Shown here in pieces: positions 1 to 53,050 of a stretch of 64,000 bases of DNA; position 1 is the stretch's first letter; each line of letters starts with the position of its first letter. Source of the stretch: Chrysemys picta bellii (lineage: Eukaryota; Chordata; Testudines; Emydidae); NCBI RefSeq assembly GCF_011386835.1, contig NC_088798.1, positions 5,890,001-5,954,000 on the forward strand, given 5' to 3'. The notes beneath the pieces are model-generated. The model did no database searches and had not been told where the DNA came from. It was given only the letters and a program-made list of their open reading frames with translations. The position numbers and the translations under genes were made by a program.

Positions 1-560
1 TGTTCTTTTAATGCTGGTTTTTTGGTACGTAATTATTGTCTGCCTCACGGTAGCCACAGACAAAACCAGGGCCTGTCACGGGGTCGGTGCGGGCTCTCCC
101 ACTTTTCCGCCTGCGCCTTGAGTTTAGGCTGGTATAATAAAGACACTTCCAGGCCTTCTTTTGTTGGATCACCCAAGTGTCTTTATTTACAGCGTTCGTG
201 CAGTTCCCCGGTCTCCCAACAGCTAGTGCTCCACAGACCCTCCCCAGGGTCTCCTGCTTTTGAGGCTTCCTCCTTTGGTAAGGAGACAGCGATACCACCC
301 TCCTGTCTCCTCCCAGTCTAGCCTCCTCTCTGAGGTGTGTTCAGGGTTTTTATAGCCCTCCCGGGCCTCAGCCCAGCTGTCCGCACTCAGCTCAGGACGT
401 TCCTCTGAGCCAGCCCTGATTGGGGCTTGTAGCTGGGCCCACTGCTGAATACCTGTGTCTCTCCCCTGGCCTCCTGGCCAGAGAGCAGACTGCAGCCAGC
501 ATGGCAGGGCTTTAAAGGGGGTTTTACCCCTGCCCTGAGAAAATCCCTGCCCAAAGGTGT
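1..560 (-). mobile_element. LTR-like element with a minus-strand TATA box, truncated by the window edge
   Basis: On the minus strand a GC-rich U3-like stretch is followed by TATAAAAA (347-354) and then AATAAA signals near 140-187, the order expected in a retroelement LTR read right to left. No retroviral reading frame is visible. Boundaries are uncertain. Confidence 0.4.
136..187. repeat. Perfect 13-bp inverted repeat with AATAAA on both strands
   Basis: AATAAAGACACTT at 136-148 is matched by its exact reverse complement at 175-187 with a 26-base loop. Each arm contains a polyadenylation hexamer, one on each strand. Confidence 0.85.
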
Positions 561-1582
561 CTCATGAGGTGGAGGGTGATCCTGGGCTCTGCTGCAGCAG
601 AGAGTTCTTTGGGAGGCGATTAAGGAAGGAAGAGGACAGGTGTCTCACGCACAACAAGGATCTGCCTATACAGAGACAGCAGAATCCTGGGCATTCTGCC
701 TCCCTTCCAAAGCTCTTCTGGACAGCCTGATTTATTTCTCTGCTCGAGCCAGACCTCCCCTTTCACTGTGTGAGTTCAGCTGAGCATAAAGCTAGAATTT
801 TGGCATAGCCAATATGCTGGGTAAGGTTTTTATTGAAATTGTAGTGTGGGAATGCACAGGTACTAATTACTCCACCCCTTATATCAAAGTTGATACTGCT
901 TCAAGGAAATAATAATGAATGCAATGAGAAGTTTATTTTAAGTCGTCCTAATCAGCCAGGTGAGGGGAAGTCCCAAACTCTTACACAATTTGGTTGCATG
1001 AAAAATGATCCAGGGTGTGGTATGGAGGTATTGTTTTCACAGCAACTTCTGCTACCAAAAAACGGGGAAGAAAAGAGTCTGACTTCTAAAGGAGTTGCAA
1101 TGATTAAAGGACCAGCAGTGATGCAATATTTTCAGATACAGATTACCGGGACTGACTTTCACTAGTAGTTGTCAATCAAGGCTGACCCAGTGTGCAATGA
1201 GCCAATATCTATAATATTCCTTGGTGCTTATGAAGGAGACGTAAACAAAGTTGAGGTACTGGTTCTGTATTAGCGGAAAGATCATCCCCGAGTCTCTGTG
1301 CCATTCTCAACCTCCTTGTGTTGAGCCAGACTAGACAGAGCCAACCCTCAACATGGCTCTCTCAGAGAGATATCGTTTCATCTCCCGGTTCCAAATAAAG
1401 ATGAATGTTAGACACAACCGTATATATGCAAATACAAGCCCCTAATAACCCACTAACAATTTTCAATTAGTCTTTGATGTGTGCTGCTCAGTCTTGTGAA
1501 TCTGGTGTTATCCCTTCATGTGTGGTGTTCAGTACCACCTGTGTGCACCCATTCAGTGGACTCCTCTGTTGCTGGCACAGAG
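561..1582. other. No gene seen
   Basis: No coding, RNA or classifiable mobile signal was recognised here. Short open frames lack codon structure or similarity. Confidence 0.5.
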
Positions 1583-2120
1583 TGCCCGAGGAAAGCAACA
1601 GTGGGGTTCGTTGCCCGGTGTGCTTCGCGCCAATGAACACACCAGGGTGAAGAAGCAATCAAAGTTTATTTGAGATCTCAAAGCGGTGCAAGGAAACAGG
1701 CACATCTCAGATCAAGCACACTGAGTTTTCCCTTTTTATTCTTTTTGCAGCTAAGCTCTTCCCTCTTCACCCCTCCCCCACCATTCCCCCCCTCCACCCC
1801 TCCTTTCCGTAGTAGTCATGTTAAAAAGGTAGCAATTACATTTAAGCAGTTAAATCATCTTGGCGGCTATAAGTCTAGCTCGTTAGTAACTTTCCTTTAA
1901 ACCGTTATCTTGTCCTTTTCCCCTTTGATTTATTATCTCCCCTTCAGCTAGAAACATGCAGGCCTCATTATTACCGCTTGGTACCGGTATGAGCGGGGGG
2001 TTGCAACTGATAACTGGCTGCTACAAATTCCATTTTGCACCTGCTTTTGAGGTCGATTAGAGTTTAAACATGGAAGGAGTTTGGTTCATTTAGGTCTAGA
2101 GCAGGAAGGCTTCTTCGACA
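1583..2120 (-). mobile_element. Possible LTR-like repeat
   Basis: On the minus strand the stretch begins TGTCGAAGAAG and ends near TCGGGCA, with AATAAA close to the 3' end and a pyrimidine-rich centre. No clear target duplication was found, so this is tentative. Confidence 0.3.
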
Positions 2121-2590
2121 CTCGTGGTCTTCCACCCTCCTGAGTTACCTAGGGTTATGCCTAGTGACACCAACACCTCCATGGCCCTTGCTGGTTCCAT
2201 TTCTGCAGATTTGGACTCTGCCCCCCGTGCTGTCTCATTTCTTGTCTCCTTGTCCTCCCTTCATCCAGGAGTTGCTTGGAGGCGTTTCCTATTCCATCTG
2301 TATGTCAGTTTCCTCAGGAGTGACAACCTCATAGGACCTAGGAGCCACTGTGTGAGAGACCCCAGCCTTTTGTGACCAAGTTCTTGCCTCATATACTTGT
2401 ACACGATACTGTTGCTGCAAAGGCTCAGGTTCGTATGACCCCTGTCATCATGACCTTTTTGTTTCTTTTGGTCAGTTTTCTTATACACAGTGAAGCCATT
2501 TTATCTGTTACACCAATTTCTATACCGTTAGGCTTTCTTCTTTTCAGTTTTCTATTTGTAAGGGGTCTATTGGCCCCTTACTAAAACTCA
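2121..2590. other. No gene seen
   Basis: Pyrimidine-rich sequence without a supported gene. It may be part of a neighbouring retroelement. Confidence 0.4.
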
Positions 2591-3785
2591 GTGGGGGGTT
2601 TTGGTTGGCTAGGTCCCAGTACCAAAAGGAAGGGGAAGAGTCGATGGGAAACCAGGACCCTGAGACTGACAGTCCCCAGGGGCAATGGGGAGAGGCCAAT
2701 GCTCCAGGTCAGCCTGATTGACAGGGCAGACAGGCTAATGACGGAGTCAGGGGGTCAGAAAAGTCCCATCCTCTGTGTGAGCTGGAATCACCCTGAGTCA
2801 CACAGACAGAGTGGGGCTGAGCTAAGGAGAGAGAAGACCCGGTGCTGGGAGCAGAGCTGCAGCCACAGACCCAGAGACACAGCCCAGGAGAGAGCAGACC
2901 CTGTGCTGGGAGCAGGGCTGTAGCCACAGAGCCAGAGGGGCTAGAGAAGCAGCCCGGGGGGCTGGAGGCAGAGCAGCAGCGTCAGTGCTGAGGCCGAGTG
3001 GAGCCGGAGCTAGAACAATGGAGCTGGGGCTGGAGCTGGAGCAGTCTAGAGCTGGGTGTGGTGAGCAACTGGGGCCAGCCAAGGGGGGACCCTGGGCAAA
3101 GGGCCCAGCGCAGAAAGACACCCCCAGCCCAGGGTCCTTGCAGGCCAGACTGGGAGGGGGATCTTAACCCAATGGGGGGCTGACGCTGGGAAGAAGAGTC
3201 CCACCATGCAAAGCCCGGAGGTGTGTGGCCACCGCCAGAGCAAGTGTCCAACCCGCAGCATCCCTGCAGCACAGCCGGGGCCTGAGAAGGAGCCTGGGAC
3301 CTACAAGGAACAGACTGTGAACTGCCCGGACGTTCCAGAGACACTGTTTGTGATGTTCCCTGCCACAGAGCAGGGGGATGTGTTTCCTTCAACCTTTCCC
3401 ATTTTTCCTTATTCTTTTTAAAATTAATTGCTGATTAAATAAATTGTATTTGCTGTAAATTGTATGTAATGATCAGTGAGTCAGGGAAGTGTCCAGTGCA
3501 GAGAGAGTAACCCGGAGTGGGGACACCTTAGCCCCTGTCCTAAGTGGCCACAGCAAGGTTGAGGGTCGAGCCCCCCAGGAATCCTGAGCCCAGCCTTGTT
3601 GGGGTTACGAGGACTCTGCCAGACAGAAGGGAGGAAGGGGAGTCCTCGAGGTCAGGCAGACCTCTGGGCAAAGGGAGTGGGAGCGAAGACTCAGATCCTT
3701 GCGCTAGCCCATTTCACTGGGGTAGTGCAGAAGCTAGGAAAGTTCCTCACAATAGCAGGACCATTCCCTCGCTTACATATTGAAC
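2591..3785. repeat. Unclassified interspersed repeat with an internal tandem unit
   Basis: GC-rich sequence with two tandem units of about 60 bases (roughly 2826-2945, each with GGTGCTGGGAGCAG-type and GCAGCCACAGA-type blocks) is followed by an AT-rich tract near 3400-3470 and another GC-rich part. The texture fits non-coding retroelement sequence of turtles; I cannot name the family. Long open frames here are compositional. Confidence 0.4.
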
Positions 3786-4260
3786 AAAACCTCTGCTGGT
3801 GACAACCCATGTGTAAGGGGGCATGACTCATTTCCCACAGAAAATGCACGGATTCGAGTGGTTGTGCTTTCACTGTATCCTTTTATTTTAAGTATTCTCC
3901 ACCATTTCCATAACAATCCCTATGCAACAGTCTGAATACAGCACCACCACAATTTTTTGGCCTTCTCCCCAGGACCTCAGGGGAACAGAGGTCTCTCTCC
4001 TTTGAGGCCTCCCTTTAACTGGTCTCAACTAGCCTTAATCTCCTCTCTTTCCCCCTGGCACTTCCTTCCTGCTTTTTTGTCAGCCTTGGATTGATGGGGT
4101 AAGTGGCTCCTGATCCCACCAAGCCGGCCAACCTGATTGTCTGATTACTGCTGCCAGCTTTCTCAAGGGGAGCTAATTAATTTCTGAGTGATCAGAGCAC
4201 AGACTCACCTGTTTGCTCCCTGCACTCTGTCCCACCACGCTTTAAGGGGGCAGCAATTTT
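3786..4260. other. No gene seen; flank of a gypsy fragment
   Basis: No coding signal. The stretch directly precedes the minus-strand integrase fragment and may be further retroelement sequence. Confidence 0.4.
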
Positions 4261-4269
4261 AAGTAAGAG

Positions 4270-4620
4270 TTAGACTCCTCCTTAACTGTGATTAATTGGC
4301 AGCCCTCGTTTACAGCTTTGTTTGTTAGCAAATTGTCTGAACTCACATCCGTCAAACTGTGGACCATTATTTGACACACCCACTGCCGGTATACCGTGTC
4401 TAACAAAAAAGAACTTCATGTGCATAATAACATGTTTTGCAGTAGTGTTTTCTAGCAATGCTATTTTTGGAAACTGCAATAAATAATCCCAAACCAGTGC
4501 ACAGTTTCTTCTAGCGTATGTGAACAAATCAATGCCCACTTTTACCACGGAACTAAACTCTCCTGAGTAAATATTATGGGCTCCTTTACTTGACTGGGTC
4601 TGTATTTCTATCATGTTTCA
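4270..4620 (-). pseudogene. Ty3/gypsy integrase core fragment
   Basis: The minus strand encodes about 110 residues with LENTTAKHVIMHMK and the NNGPQF segment, the integrase core around the second catalytic position of Ty3/gypsy elements. In that motif the usual D(N/S)G is NNG, so the catalytic Asp is lost. The rest of the element is missing. It may belong to the same family as the larger gypsy copy at 51.4-54.7 kb. Confidence 0.7.
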
Positions 4621-5032
4621 CAAGCTCTAATGGTTTCTTCTATGTCCACATCTAGGTACCAGATGGAGGATAGCTAATATAATGCCTATTTTTAAAAAAG
4701 GCTCCAGAGGTGATCCTGGCAATTACAGGTGGTAAGCCCAACTTCAGTACTTGGCAGATTCATTGAAACTATAGTAAAGAACAGAATTATCAGACACATA
4801 GATGAATATAATTTGATGGGGAAGAGTAAACATGGTTTTTCTAAAGGGAAATCATGCCTCACCAATCTATTAGAATTCTTTGAGGGGGTCAACAAGCATG
4901 TGGACAAGAGTGATCCAGTGGATATAGTGTACTTAGATTTTCAGAAAGCCTTTGACAAGGTCCCTCACCAAAGGCTCTTAAGCAAAGTAAGCTACCACGG
5001 GATAAGAAGTAAGATCCTCTCCTGGACCAGTA

Positions 5033-5048
5033 ACTGGTTAAAAGATAG
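5033..5048 (+). repeat. Target-site duplication, left copy
   Basis: ACTGGTTAAAAGATAG, repeated exactly at 5183-5198 on the other side of the fold-back insert. Confidence 0.9.
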
Positions 5049-5182
5049 TATCAGAGGGGTAGCCGTGTTAGTCTGAATCTGTAAAAAGCAACTGAAGAAG
5101 TGAGGTTCTTACCCAGGAAAGCTTATGCTCCCAATACTTCTGTTAGTCTTAAAGGTGCCACAGGACCCTCTGTTGCTTTTTT
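5049..5182 (+). mobile_element. Fold-back short element (PLE-related/SINE-like) inside CR1
   Basis: The head (GGGGTAGCCGTGTTAGTCTG) is in sense, but from about 5092 the body appears as its reverse complement (ending GTTGCTTTTTT), so the 3' part is inverted relative to the head. The insert splits the CR1 and is flanked by a perfect 16-base target duplication. Confidence 0.85.
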
Positions 5183-5198
5183 ACTGGTTAAAAGATAG
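5183..5198 (+). repeat. Target-site duplication, right copy
   Basis: Exact copy of the 16 bases at 5033-5048. CR1 coding sequence resumes here. Confidence 0.9.
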
Positions 5199-6429
5199 GA
5201 ATCAAAGAGTAGGAATAAATGGTCAGTTTTCAGAATGGAAAGTGGTAAATAGGGGTGTCCCCCAGGGGTCTGTACTGGGACCAGTCCTATTCAACATATT
5301 CAAAAATGATCTGGAAAAAGGGGTAAACAGTGAGGTGGCAAAACTACTCAAGATGGTTAAGTCCAAAACAGACTGTGAAGAGTTACAAAGGGATCTCACA
5401 AAACTGGGTGACTAGGCAACAAAATGGCAGATGAAATTCAATGTTGAGAAATGCAAAGCAATGCACATTGGAAAACATAATCCCAGCTATACATATTAAA
5501 TAATGAGGTCTAAATAAGCTGTTGCCATTCAAGAAAGAGATCTTGGAGTCACTGTGGATAGTTCTCTGAAAACATCTATTCAATGTGCTGTGGCAGTTAA
5601 AAAAGTGAACAGAATGTTGGGAATCATTAGGAAAGGGATAGATCATTATAAGACAGAAAATATCATAAAGCCTCTATATAAATCCATGGTACGCCCACAT
5701 CTTGAATACTGCATGCAGATCTGGTCACCCCACCTCAGAAAAGATATATTGGAATTAGAAAAGTTTCAGAAAAGGGCAACAAAAATGATTAGGGGCATGG
5801 AATAGCTTCCATATGAGGAGAGATTAATAAGACTGGGACTTTTCGGCTTGGAAAAGAGATGAATAAGGGGGGATATGATTGAGGTCTATAAAATCATGAC
5901 TGGTGGGGAGAAGGTGAATAAGGAAGTGTTAAGCAGCAGGTTTAAAACAAACAAAAGGAAGTATTTCTTCACACAATGCACAGTCAACCTGTGGAACTGT
6001 TTCCAGGGGATGTTGTGAAGACCAAGATTATACCAGGATTCAAAAAAGAATAGATAAATTCATGGAGCATAAGTCCATTAATGGCTATTAGCCAGGATGG
6101 ACAGGGATGCAAAACCATGCTCTGAAGTGTCCCTAACCTCTGTTTGCCAACAGCTGGGAATGGGCAACTGGGGATGGATCACTTGATGATTCCCTGTTCT
6201 GTTCATTCCCTCTGAAGCACCTAACATTGGCCACTGTTGGAAGTCAGGATACTGGGCTAGATGGACCATTGGTTTGACCCAGTATGGCTGTTCTTACATT
6301 TACATTCATTTGAGGGCAGCATAAAATATCTCTAGCCCTCCATTTACATTTTTCCATTCCCAATTGTCCTTCATGTATCCAATTTAGCATGTCTGTCGGT
6401 AATGCTTTTGGAACAATTAGCTAGGGTAG

Positions 6430-6795
6430 GCAAGCCTGCGGCCCGGGACTTGGGCTTAGCGCTCCGGGGCTAGGGGTGCGGGGGCCATGGTGCCTCGGTG
6501 CTGGTGGCATTGGGTAGCTGGGGCCACGGTGCCCGGCGCTCCAGGGTTGGGGGTACTGGGGCCATGGTGCCCCGGTGCTGGTGGCACTGCGTTGCTGGGG
6601 CCACAGTTCCTGGCACTGCAGGGCTAGGGGAACTCAGGCAGGCTGGCCAGGACTGGGGCCAGCGGCCGCAGTGGGGGGCTCGGGGCTCCGCTGGTGGTGG
6701 GGGGGCAGACGGGGTGGGACCTCCGGCAGAAGAGACGGGGCCAGGCGCTAACCTCCCCGAATGGGTGGCTCACGCACTGTCCATGGCCACTAGGT
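6430..6795. repeat. GC-rich tandem-like repeat
   Basis: Imperfect repeats of GGGGCCATGGTGCC-type and GCTGGTGGCACTG-type blocks at about 55-60 base spacing. It resembles the GC-rich cores of other short DNA elements in this window. The open frame through it is compositional. Confidence 0.55.
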
Positions 6796-6970
6796 CATGG
6801 TTATAATTTTGGGAGGTGCTGAGATGTGCACTGTGATAGATGTGGTTTAAAAAGATGGGTGGATAGAAATTACTATTATTAAAACTGTTTATTAATTATT
6901 ATTATTACTGAGGATGTGCCTAGGAGCCCCATGACCTCACCGTGTTAGCTGCTGTTCAAGCACAGGCCAA

Positions 6971-7222
6971 GGGTACGTCTATACTACCCGCCGGATCGGC
7001 GGGTAGTGTTCAATGTACTGGGGATCGATTTATCGTGTCTCATGTAGACGCGATAAATCGATCCCCGAATCGACGCCTGTACTCCACCTCGGCAGGAGGA
7101 GTAAGCGGAGTCGACGGGGGAGCCAAGGCAGTCGACTTGCTGCCATGAGGACGGCCAGGTAAGTCAAATAGCATAGTTGAAGTTGCATATCTTAGTTTGA
7201 ACTCCCCCAGTGTAGCCCAGGT
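6971..7222. mobile_element. Palindromic MITE (copy A)
   Basis: Starts GGGTACGTCTATACT and ends with an AGTGTAGCCCAGGTC-type terminus. It contains internal stem-loops such as GGGATCGATTTATCG paired with CGATAAATCGATCCC. A second copy of the family lies at 22426-22722. Confidence 0.75.
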
Positions 7223-7775
7223 CTAAGACAACGTGCCCTGCCCCCAAATAAAAATAAACATTAATAACAACACTGCTCTCTTATGACGATTGTCCCCAGT
7301 GTCCATTCAATGATGAAGATCATCCCAGCCGCCCGATCAAAATTGCCAGAATCTTGCTGTGCCGGCTCCCTCCCCAGTCTCTGAATTTATGTGCAAGGAA
7401 TTTAATACGTTAACCCACTGGGTAACCTCCACCTCTTATTTTAGAAGAACTCCATCTCCTGCCTTATGCTGTGTATTGGAAGTATTAGCCAAATCAACTG
7501 AGTTAGGTGAAAAGCACTTCGCCTAAAGCCCACCGAACAAGCCTTGCTAAGTCTCCGTCTAGCAGGTGGGCATCCATTTTACTTGTGTGGAGATAGTGCA
7601 GTCCAAACAGACTCTGACTGCAGGTGTTACTCCAATGAGCTTTGATTCCAAAATGATGCCTGTTACACTGTTGGATGGTTCCCAACATCAACATTCAGAT
7701 ATTTTCTCTAATGCTCAACTCTAGCAAGCTCTCTGGGATGATCATCCACACAGAAATAGAAAGAATTCTCAGACT
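7223..7775. other. No gene seen
   Basis: Unremarkable sequence between two MITEs, with no coding or RNA signal. Confidence 0.5.
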
Positions 7776-8003
7776 AAGGTCATGTCTACACTAGCGAGCT
7801 TACAGTGGCACGGCTGTACTGATACAGCGACGTCGCTGTAAGATTGCTCATGTAGCCGCTCTGTGTCGATGGGAGAGAGCTCTCCCCTTGACATAATAAA
7901 ACCACTGACATAGTGCTGTGCACATGAGCACTTATGCCGGCAAACCTTATGTTGCTCAGGGGTGGTTTTTGTCAGCATAAGTGGAAGTGTAGACATGGCC
8001 TAA
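7776..8003. mobile_element. hAT-type MITE
   Basis: Terminal inverted repeats of the type AGGTCATGTCTACACT and AGTGTAGACATGGCCT (about 15 of 16 matching). The flanks TCTCAGAC and AATCAGAC agree at 6 of 8 positions and may be a decayed target duplication. Confidence 0.7.
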
Positions 8004-8140
8004 ATCAGACCTATGGTCCATCTAGTCCAGTATCTCATCTCCAACTGTGGATAGGACCGGATGGTTCAGATGAAAGGGTAAGAAACCCAGGAGCAGGCAG
8101 ATGTAGGATAATATGCTTCATGCACTAACCTTCTCTTAAG

Positions 8141-8690
8141 GTTTCAGAGTGGTAGCCGTGTTAGTCTGTATCAGCAAAAAGAACGAGGAGTACTTGTGGC
8201 ACCTTAGAGACTAACAAGTTTATTTGGGCATAAGCTTTTGTGGGCTAAAATCCACTTCTTCAGATGCTTGCAGTGGAAAATACAGTAGGAAGATATATAT
8301 ACACAGAGAACATGAAAAATGGGTGTTGCCATACCCACTCTAAGGAGACTAATCAATTAAGGTGGGCTATTATCAGCAGGAGAAAAAACGTTTGTAGTGA
8401 TAATCAGGATGGCCCATTTCCAACAGTTGACAAGAAGGTGTGAGGAACAGTAGGGGAAAAATTAGCATGGGGAAATAGTTTTTACTTTGTGTAATGACCC
8501 ATCCACTCCCAGTCTTTATTCAAGTCTAATTTAATGGTATCCAGTTTACAAATTCATTCCAATTCTGCAGTTTCTCGTTGGAGTCTGTTTTTAAAGTTTT
8601 TTTGTTGGAGAATTCTGACTTTTAGGTCTGTAATTGAGTGACCAGGGAGGTTGAAGTGTTCTCTTGAGTGATTCTTGATTATATCAAATT
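8141..8690 (-). mobile_element. End of a Penelope-like retroelement (PLE), 5'-truncated
   Basis: On the minus strand, HFNLPGHSITDLKVRIL and NFKNRLQRETAELE are readable, matching the region after the GIY-YIG endonuclease in turtle Penelope-like elements. A non-coding tail follows. The last ~130 bases (8141-8275) match the short SINE-like elements elsewhere in the window. The reverse transcriptase and GIY-YIG core are absent. Confidence 0.65.
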
Positions 8691-9046
8691 CCGGTTGGCT
8701 AGTGACACGTATTCCTGGGTGGGCTATCATTGGTAGAGATAGGATGTCTCGTAACTTGCTATAACAGCATTTACTTTGGCATCTGGGAGGCAGCAAAACA
8801 ACATCAGCCCCAAGAGTCCCAGCCCAGGCTTCTTATTGTGGAGTCATAAATTAAAGAACCTAAATCCATGAAGCATTGTAATTTTGAGCAGAGCAATACC
8901 TAAGGTGTTGCAATTCTAAGCGGGGCAACACCTAAACACATTCCTTCTGGTCCTTCCCTCCCCCCGGTAAAGTTGGCATCAGATCAACTGCTTGTGTGAC
9001 TCTACCTCTTTGGATATCATTGGATCAGTCTGCCAGCTGGAACATC

Positions 9047-9053
9047 TATAAAG
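9047..9053 (+). promoter_or_regulatory. Candidate TATA box of the CYP4 gene
   Basis: TATAAAG lies about 55 bases before the start codon, which would place transcription initiation near 9075-9080 and leave a short leader. An inverted CCAAT (ATTGG) lies about 25-30 bases further upstream. Position and context suit a liver-type P450 promoter, but this is inferred from sequence only. Confidence 0.5.
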
Positions 9054-9105
9054 AGTAACTGGATGGTGCATTTGCTGGTGGGGAGAAGACATACACAGCA
9101 GGAAG

Positions 9106-50576
<41,471 letters not shown>

Positions 50577-50744
50577 CATTGTGAAATAAGTGGGCAAAAT
50601 ACATAAGAGATTTGTAAGTTATTTGATTATCAAATGCATTAAAAATCCCATCTTTGGGGAAAAAAAGATCTTCAGTCCCTTTGAGCCTGAAAGGTTGCTT
50701 GTTGGTCCATATATATATTTATTCTGAGCCATATGATGTCCTCC

Positions 50745-50750
50745 ATTAAA
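50745..50750 (+). terminator. Candidate polyadenylation signal ATTAAA of the CYP4 gene
   Basis: ATTAAA lies about 170 bases after the stop codon. An earlier ATTAAA at 50638-50643 is an alternative. No canonical AATAAA was seen in this stretch. Confidence 0.4.
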
Positions 50751-51353
50751 ACTGTATTCCCAAACACTTTCTGGTTACTTTAATGACAGAGGATTGATCA
50801 GCAAGGGAGAAAAATATGAATCAGATCTTCAGCCAGTGTAAATCAACCTTGCTCCACTGATTTCATCGGAGTTTAGTTGATTGATACCAGCGGGAGACTT
50901 AGGCCTATGTTACCAGATGAGATCTGAAAATTTGATCCAGTGGTCACCATTTAAAGCCAATTTCTGCAAAAAGGAACTTTGTTGTGACCTTAAAGCTTTT
51001 ATTTCCTTTGCTAGGTACAGAGGGAAGCTATGGTATCTCAGACTCCTCTATGTGGCAACTCTTGGCAAATGATCACTCTTTAGTAGGGTAGAAGAGTGGA
51101 CTCACTGCTGGCATGCCCCCTCATGGCTGGAGGTAGTGTTGCAGGCACTCCTTCTCTAGTTCAGTTTCACCCATTCTGGGGTAAACAAAGAGTCCAATAA
51201 AATGAACTTAGAGAAACATAACTCTTTGCTCCTAATCAGACTCACTCCTCCACGGACTCTTCACCCTTCCTGGGCTCTGCAGGATTGTACTCCTGCTCTT
51301 GTGTGGAATGACTCCCCAGGCTTTCTCTAGTTGTGTTCACAGCATGAACATAG
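50751..51353. other. 3' flank of the CYP4 gene, no gene seen
   Basis: 50835-50905 has a GTGTAAATCAACC / GGAGTTTAGTTGATT fold-back typical of an interspersed repeat. Otherwise nothing recognised. Confidence 0.5.
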
Positions 51354-51637
51354 AGAAGTTAGATAAGAACTTAAATACTCATGTTGGAAGGTTGCAATAT
51401 AACTTTATGTTCGTAGAATTCAGAACCATAATGCAAAACAACCAATAAACAGAGAGACAAAGCAGGCTGCTCCCTAAAACAGAGAGGCACAACTCACCCC
51501 ACCCTATTCTAGCTCTCTGTCTGCAGGCAGACGGCTTCAGGCCCAGATTGCACACTTCCCACCAGGCCCCATAGCCTGCAAGCAAAACCAGGGACCCGCC
51601 TTGAGAATTTAAAGTGATAGATCACAATTTTAACACA
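51354..51637 (-). repeat. Gypsy 3' LTR
   Basis: Minus strand begins TGTGTTAAAATTGTGATC, preceded by a purine-rich AGGGGAGGAG tract that could be the polypurine primer. Matches the LTR at 54441-54702 in block order. Confidence 0.78.
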
Positions 51638-52165
51638 CTTTTCAATCCACCACACTCCTCCCCTGTACATTCCTCAAACACAATTTTAAAAAATCACAAA
51701 TTTAACCTTAGAGGAGGTTGGTGATTTCGCTGAGGCCAGTGGTGCCTGCCAGGGAGAGAAAGTGACACCTGACCTTTGTCCTGTTTGTGTCACCCCCAAA
51801 AGAAGCACTATCCCTCTCCCTCTCTTGGCCACCATCTCCAGTGCCTTCTCCTCCTCCTCTGGCCAACAAAAGCTACATCCATCCTTACTAATGTCAGGGG
51901 CTGCATTCTGTAATGGTACTGAGGTTCTTTCTGGTAACAGTTATCAAAGGGCCTCTTCATTATCTCCCATTTTACCTCTACCAGATATGTCTCTAGTCCC
52001 AGTATCTGCTTTACTGCTTTTCCCCCACTTCTTCCCTCCCATGTGATTTTGCACCAACACTGTCTGTCATCAGCAGAAAAACCTGGTAGGTTTTTTCACT
52101 CTTTGCCATCTTTTGTTGAGTGCTTTCTACAGGTCGGGTCTAAATCAATCAAATTTAGTACGTAA

Positions 52166-52800
52166 CTAGCATTTTAAAAACAAAGCTGCTGGAGTCTTCT
52201 GCGTGGCAGGCTGTGGGGTAGACCTATATGAGAGTAGGGAATTTGCAATGCAGTGTGTCAGGGGACTCCATTCAGTTTTGTCTAGTGCTTGTTTTAATGT
52301 CTGCACAACACTCTGTGCCAATCCAGGTGATGCTGGGTGGTAGGTAGCAGACCCAATACGTTTCACTGAATTTTGCTGTGGGAATGTCTGAAAATCCCAG
52401 AAATAACCTGTGGACTGTTATGTGAGGAGTTCCTCAGGTAACCCATAAGTGGCAAATATTGCAAAGCACGTCAGTTGTTTATTACAGAAGAGGTTTTAAA
52501 TCATGTGCCTCACCTCTGGCCACCAAGAATAATCATTAACCACTATGACATATATTTGCTTATCTTTTTCTGCAAAGCCAATGCACAGCTGCGGCCAGAG
52601 TGACAGTGTCTCCTCTGGCATGTTCCTATGGCTATAACGGGAGTCGCACTGGCTACTTAATCTAAAGCCGGCCACCAAAAACAATTTCTGGCCATCCCTT
52701 CCATATGTATTAACCCTCAGTGCTGCTCGTGTCATTCCACCAGCATCCTTTTCTGTACACATATTGGCATTATCGCTTGTATTCCCCATAGCAAACAACC
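52166..52800 (-). pseudogene. Gypsy integrase remnant
   Basis: The upstream part carries VVNDYSWWPEV (integrase core start). The downstream part has YHPASPGLAQ...VQTLKQAL and LLSYRSTPQ, the end of the integrase core. The middle of the core is degraded. Confidence 0.8.
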
Positions 52801-53050
52801 CTTCTGCATGGCTTCTTGAAATAGTAACGGCTAAGTTGCTCTTTGGTTATGTGATTTGGCCAGTCCCAAGTGTGGTGCATCATCTTAACCAAAATCACCT
52901 TTTTGTCTTGTTTAAAGAGCAACTTCCTTAGCTGTAATAGGGAGGTCATCTAGGAAAGAGACTCTGTCCATGGAATTTTCCTCTATATGTTTCCTTGTGT
53001 GCAAGGGCAAACAGGGCAATGCATCTGCATTCACATGTTTTTCTGATGGT

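Larger units (their letters stand above)
4655..6305 (+). mobile_element. 5'-truncated CR1 LINE (RT region to 3' end)
   Basis: Fragments of reverse transcriptase are readable on the + strand (LLEFFEGVNKHVD, YLDFQKAFDKVPH, RGVPQGSVLGPVLFN), followed by the C-terminal region ([24 protein letters not shown]) and the typical CR1 3' end with a GTTCTTA-type tail. Several frameshifts and stops make it inactive. A short element is inserted at 5049-5182. Confidence 0.88.

Noticed and set aside
2982..3392. 136-codon minus-strand frame and other frames in the GC-rich repeat at 2.6-3.8 kb
   Set aside because: Low-complexity, overlapping frames in all directions, with no conserved motif; compositional.
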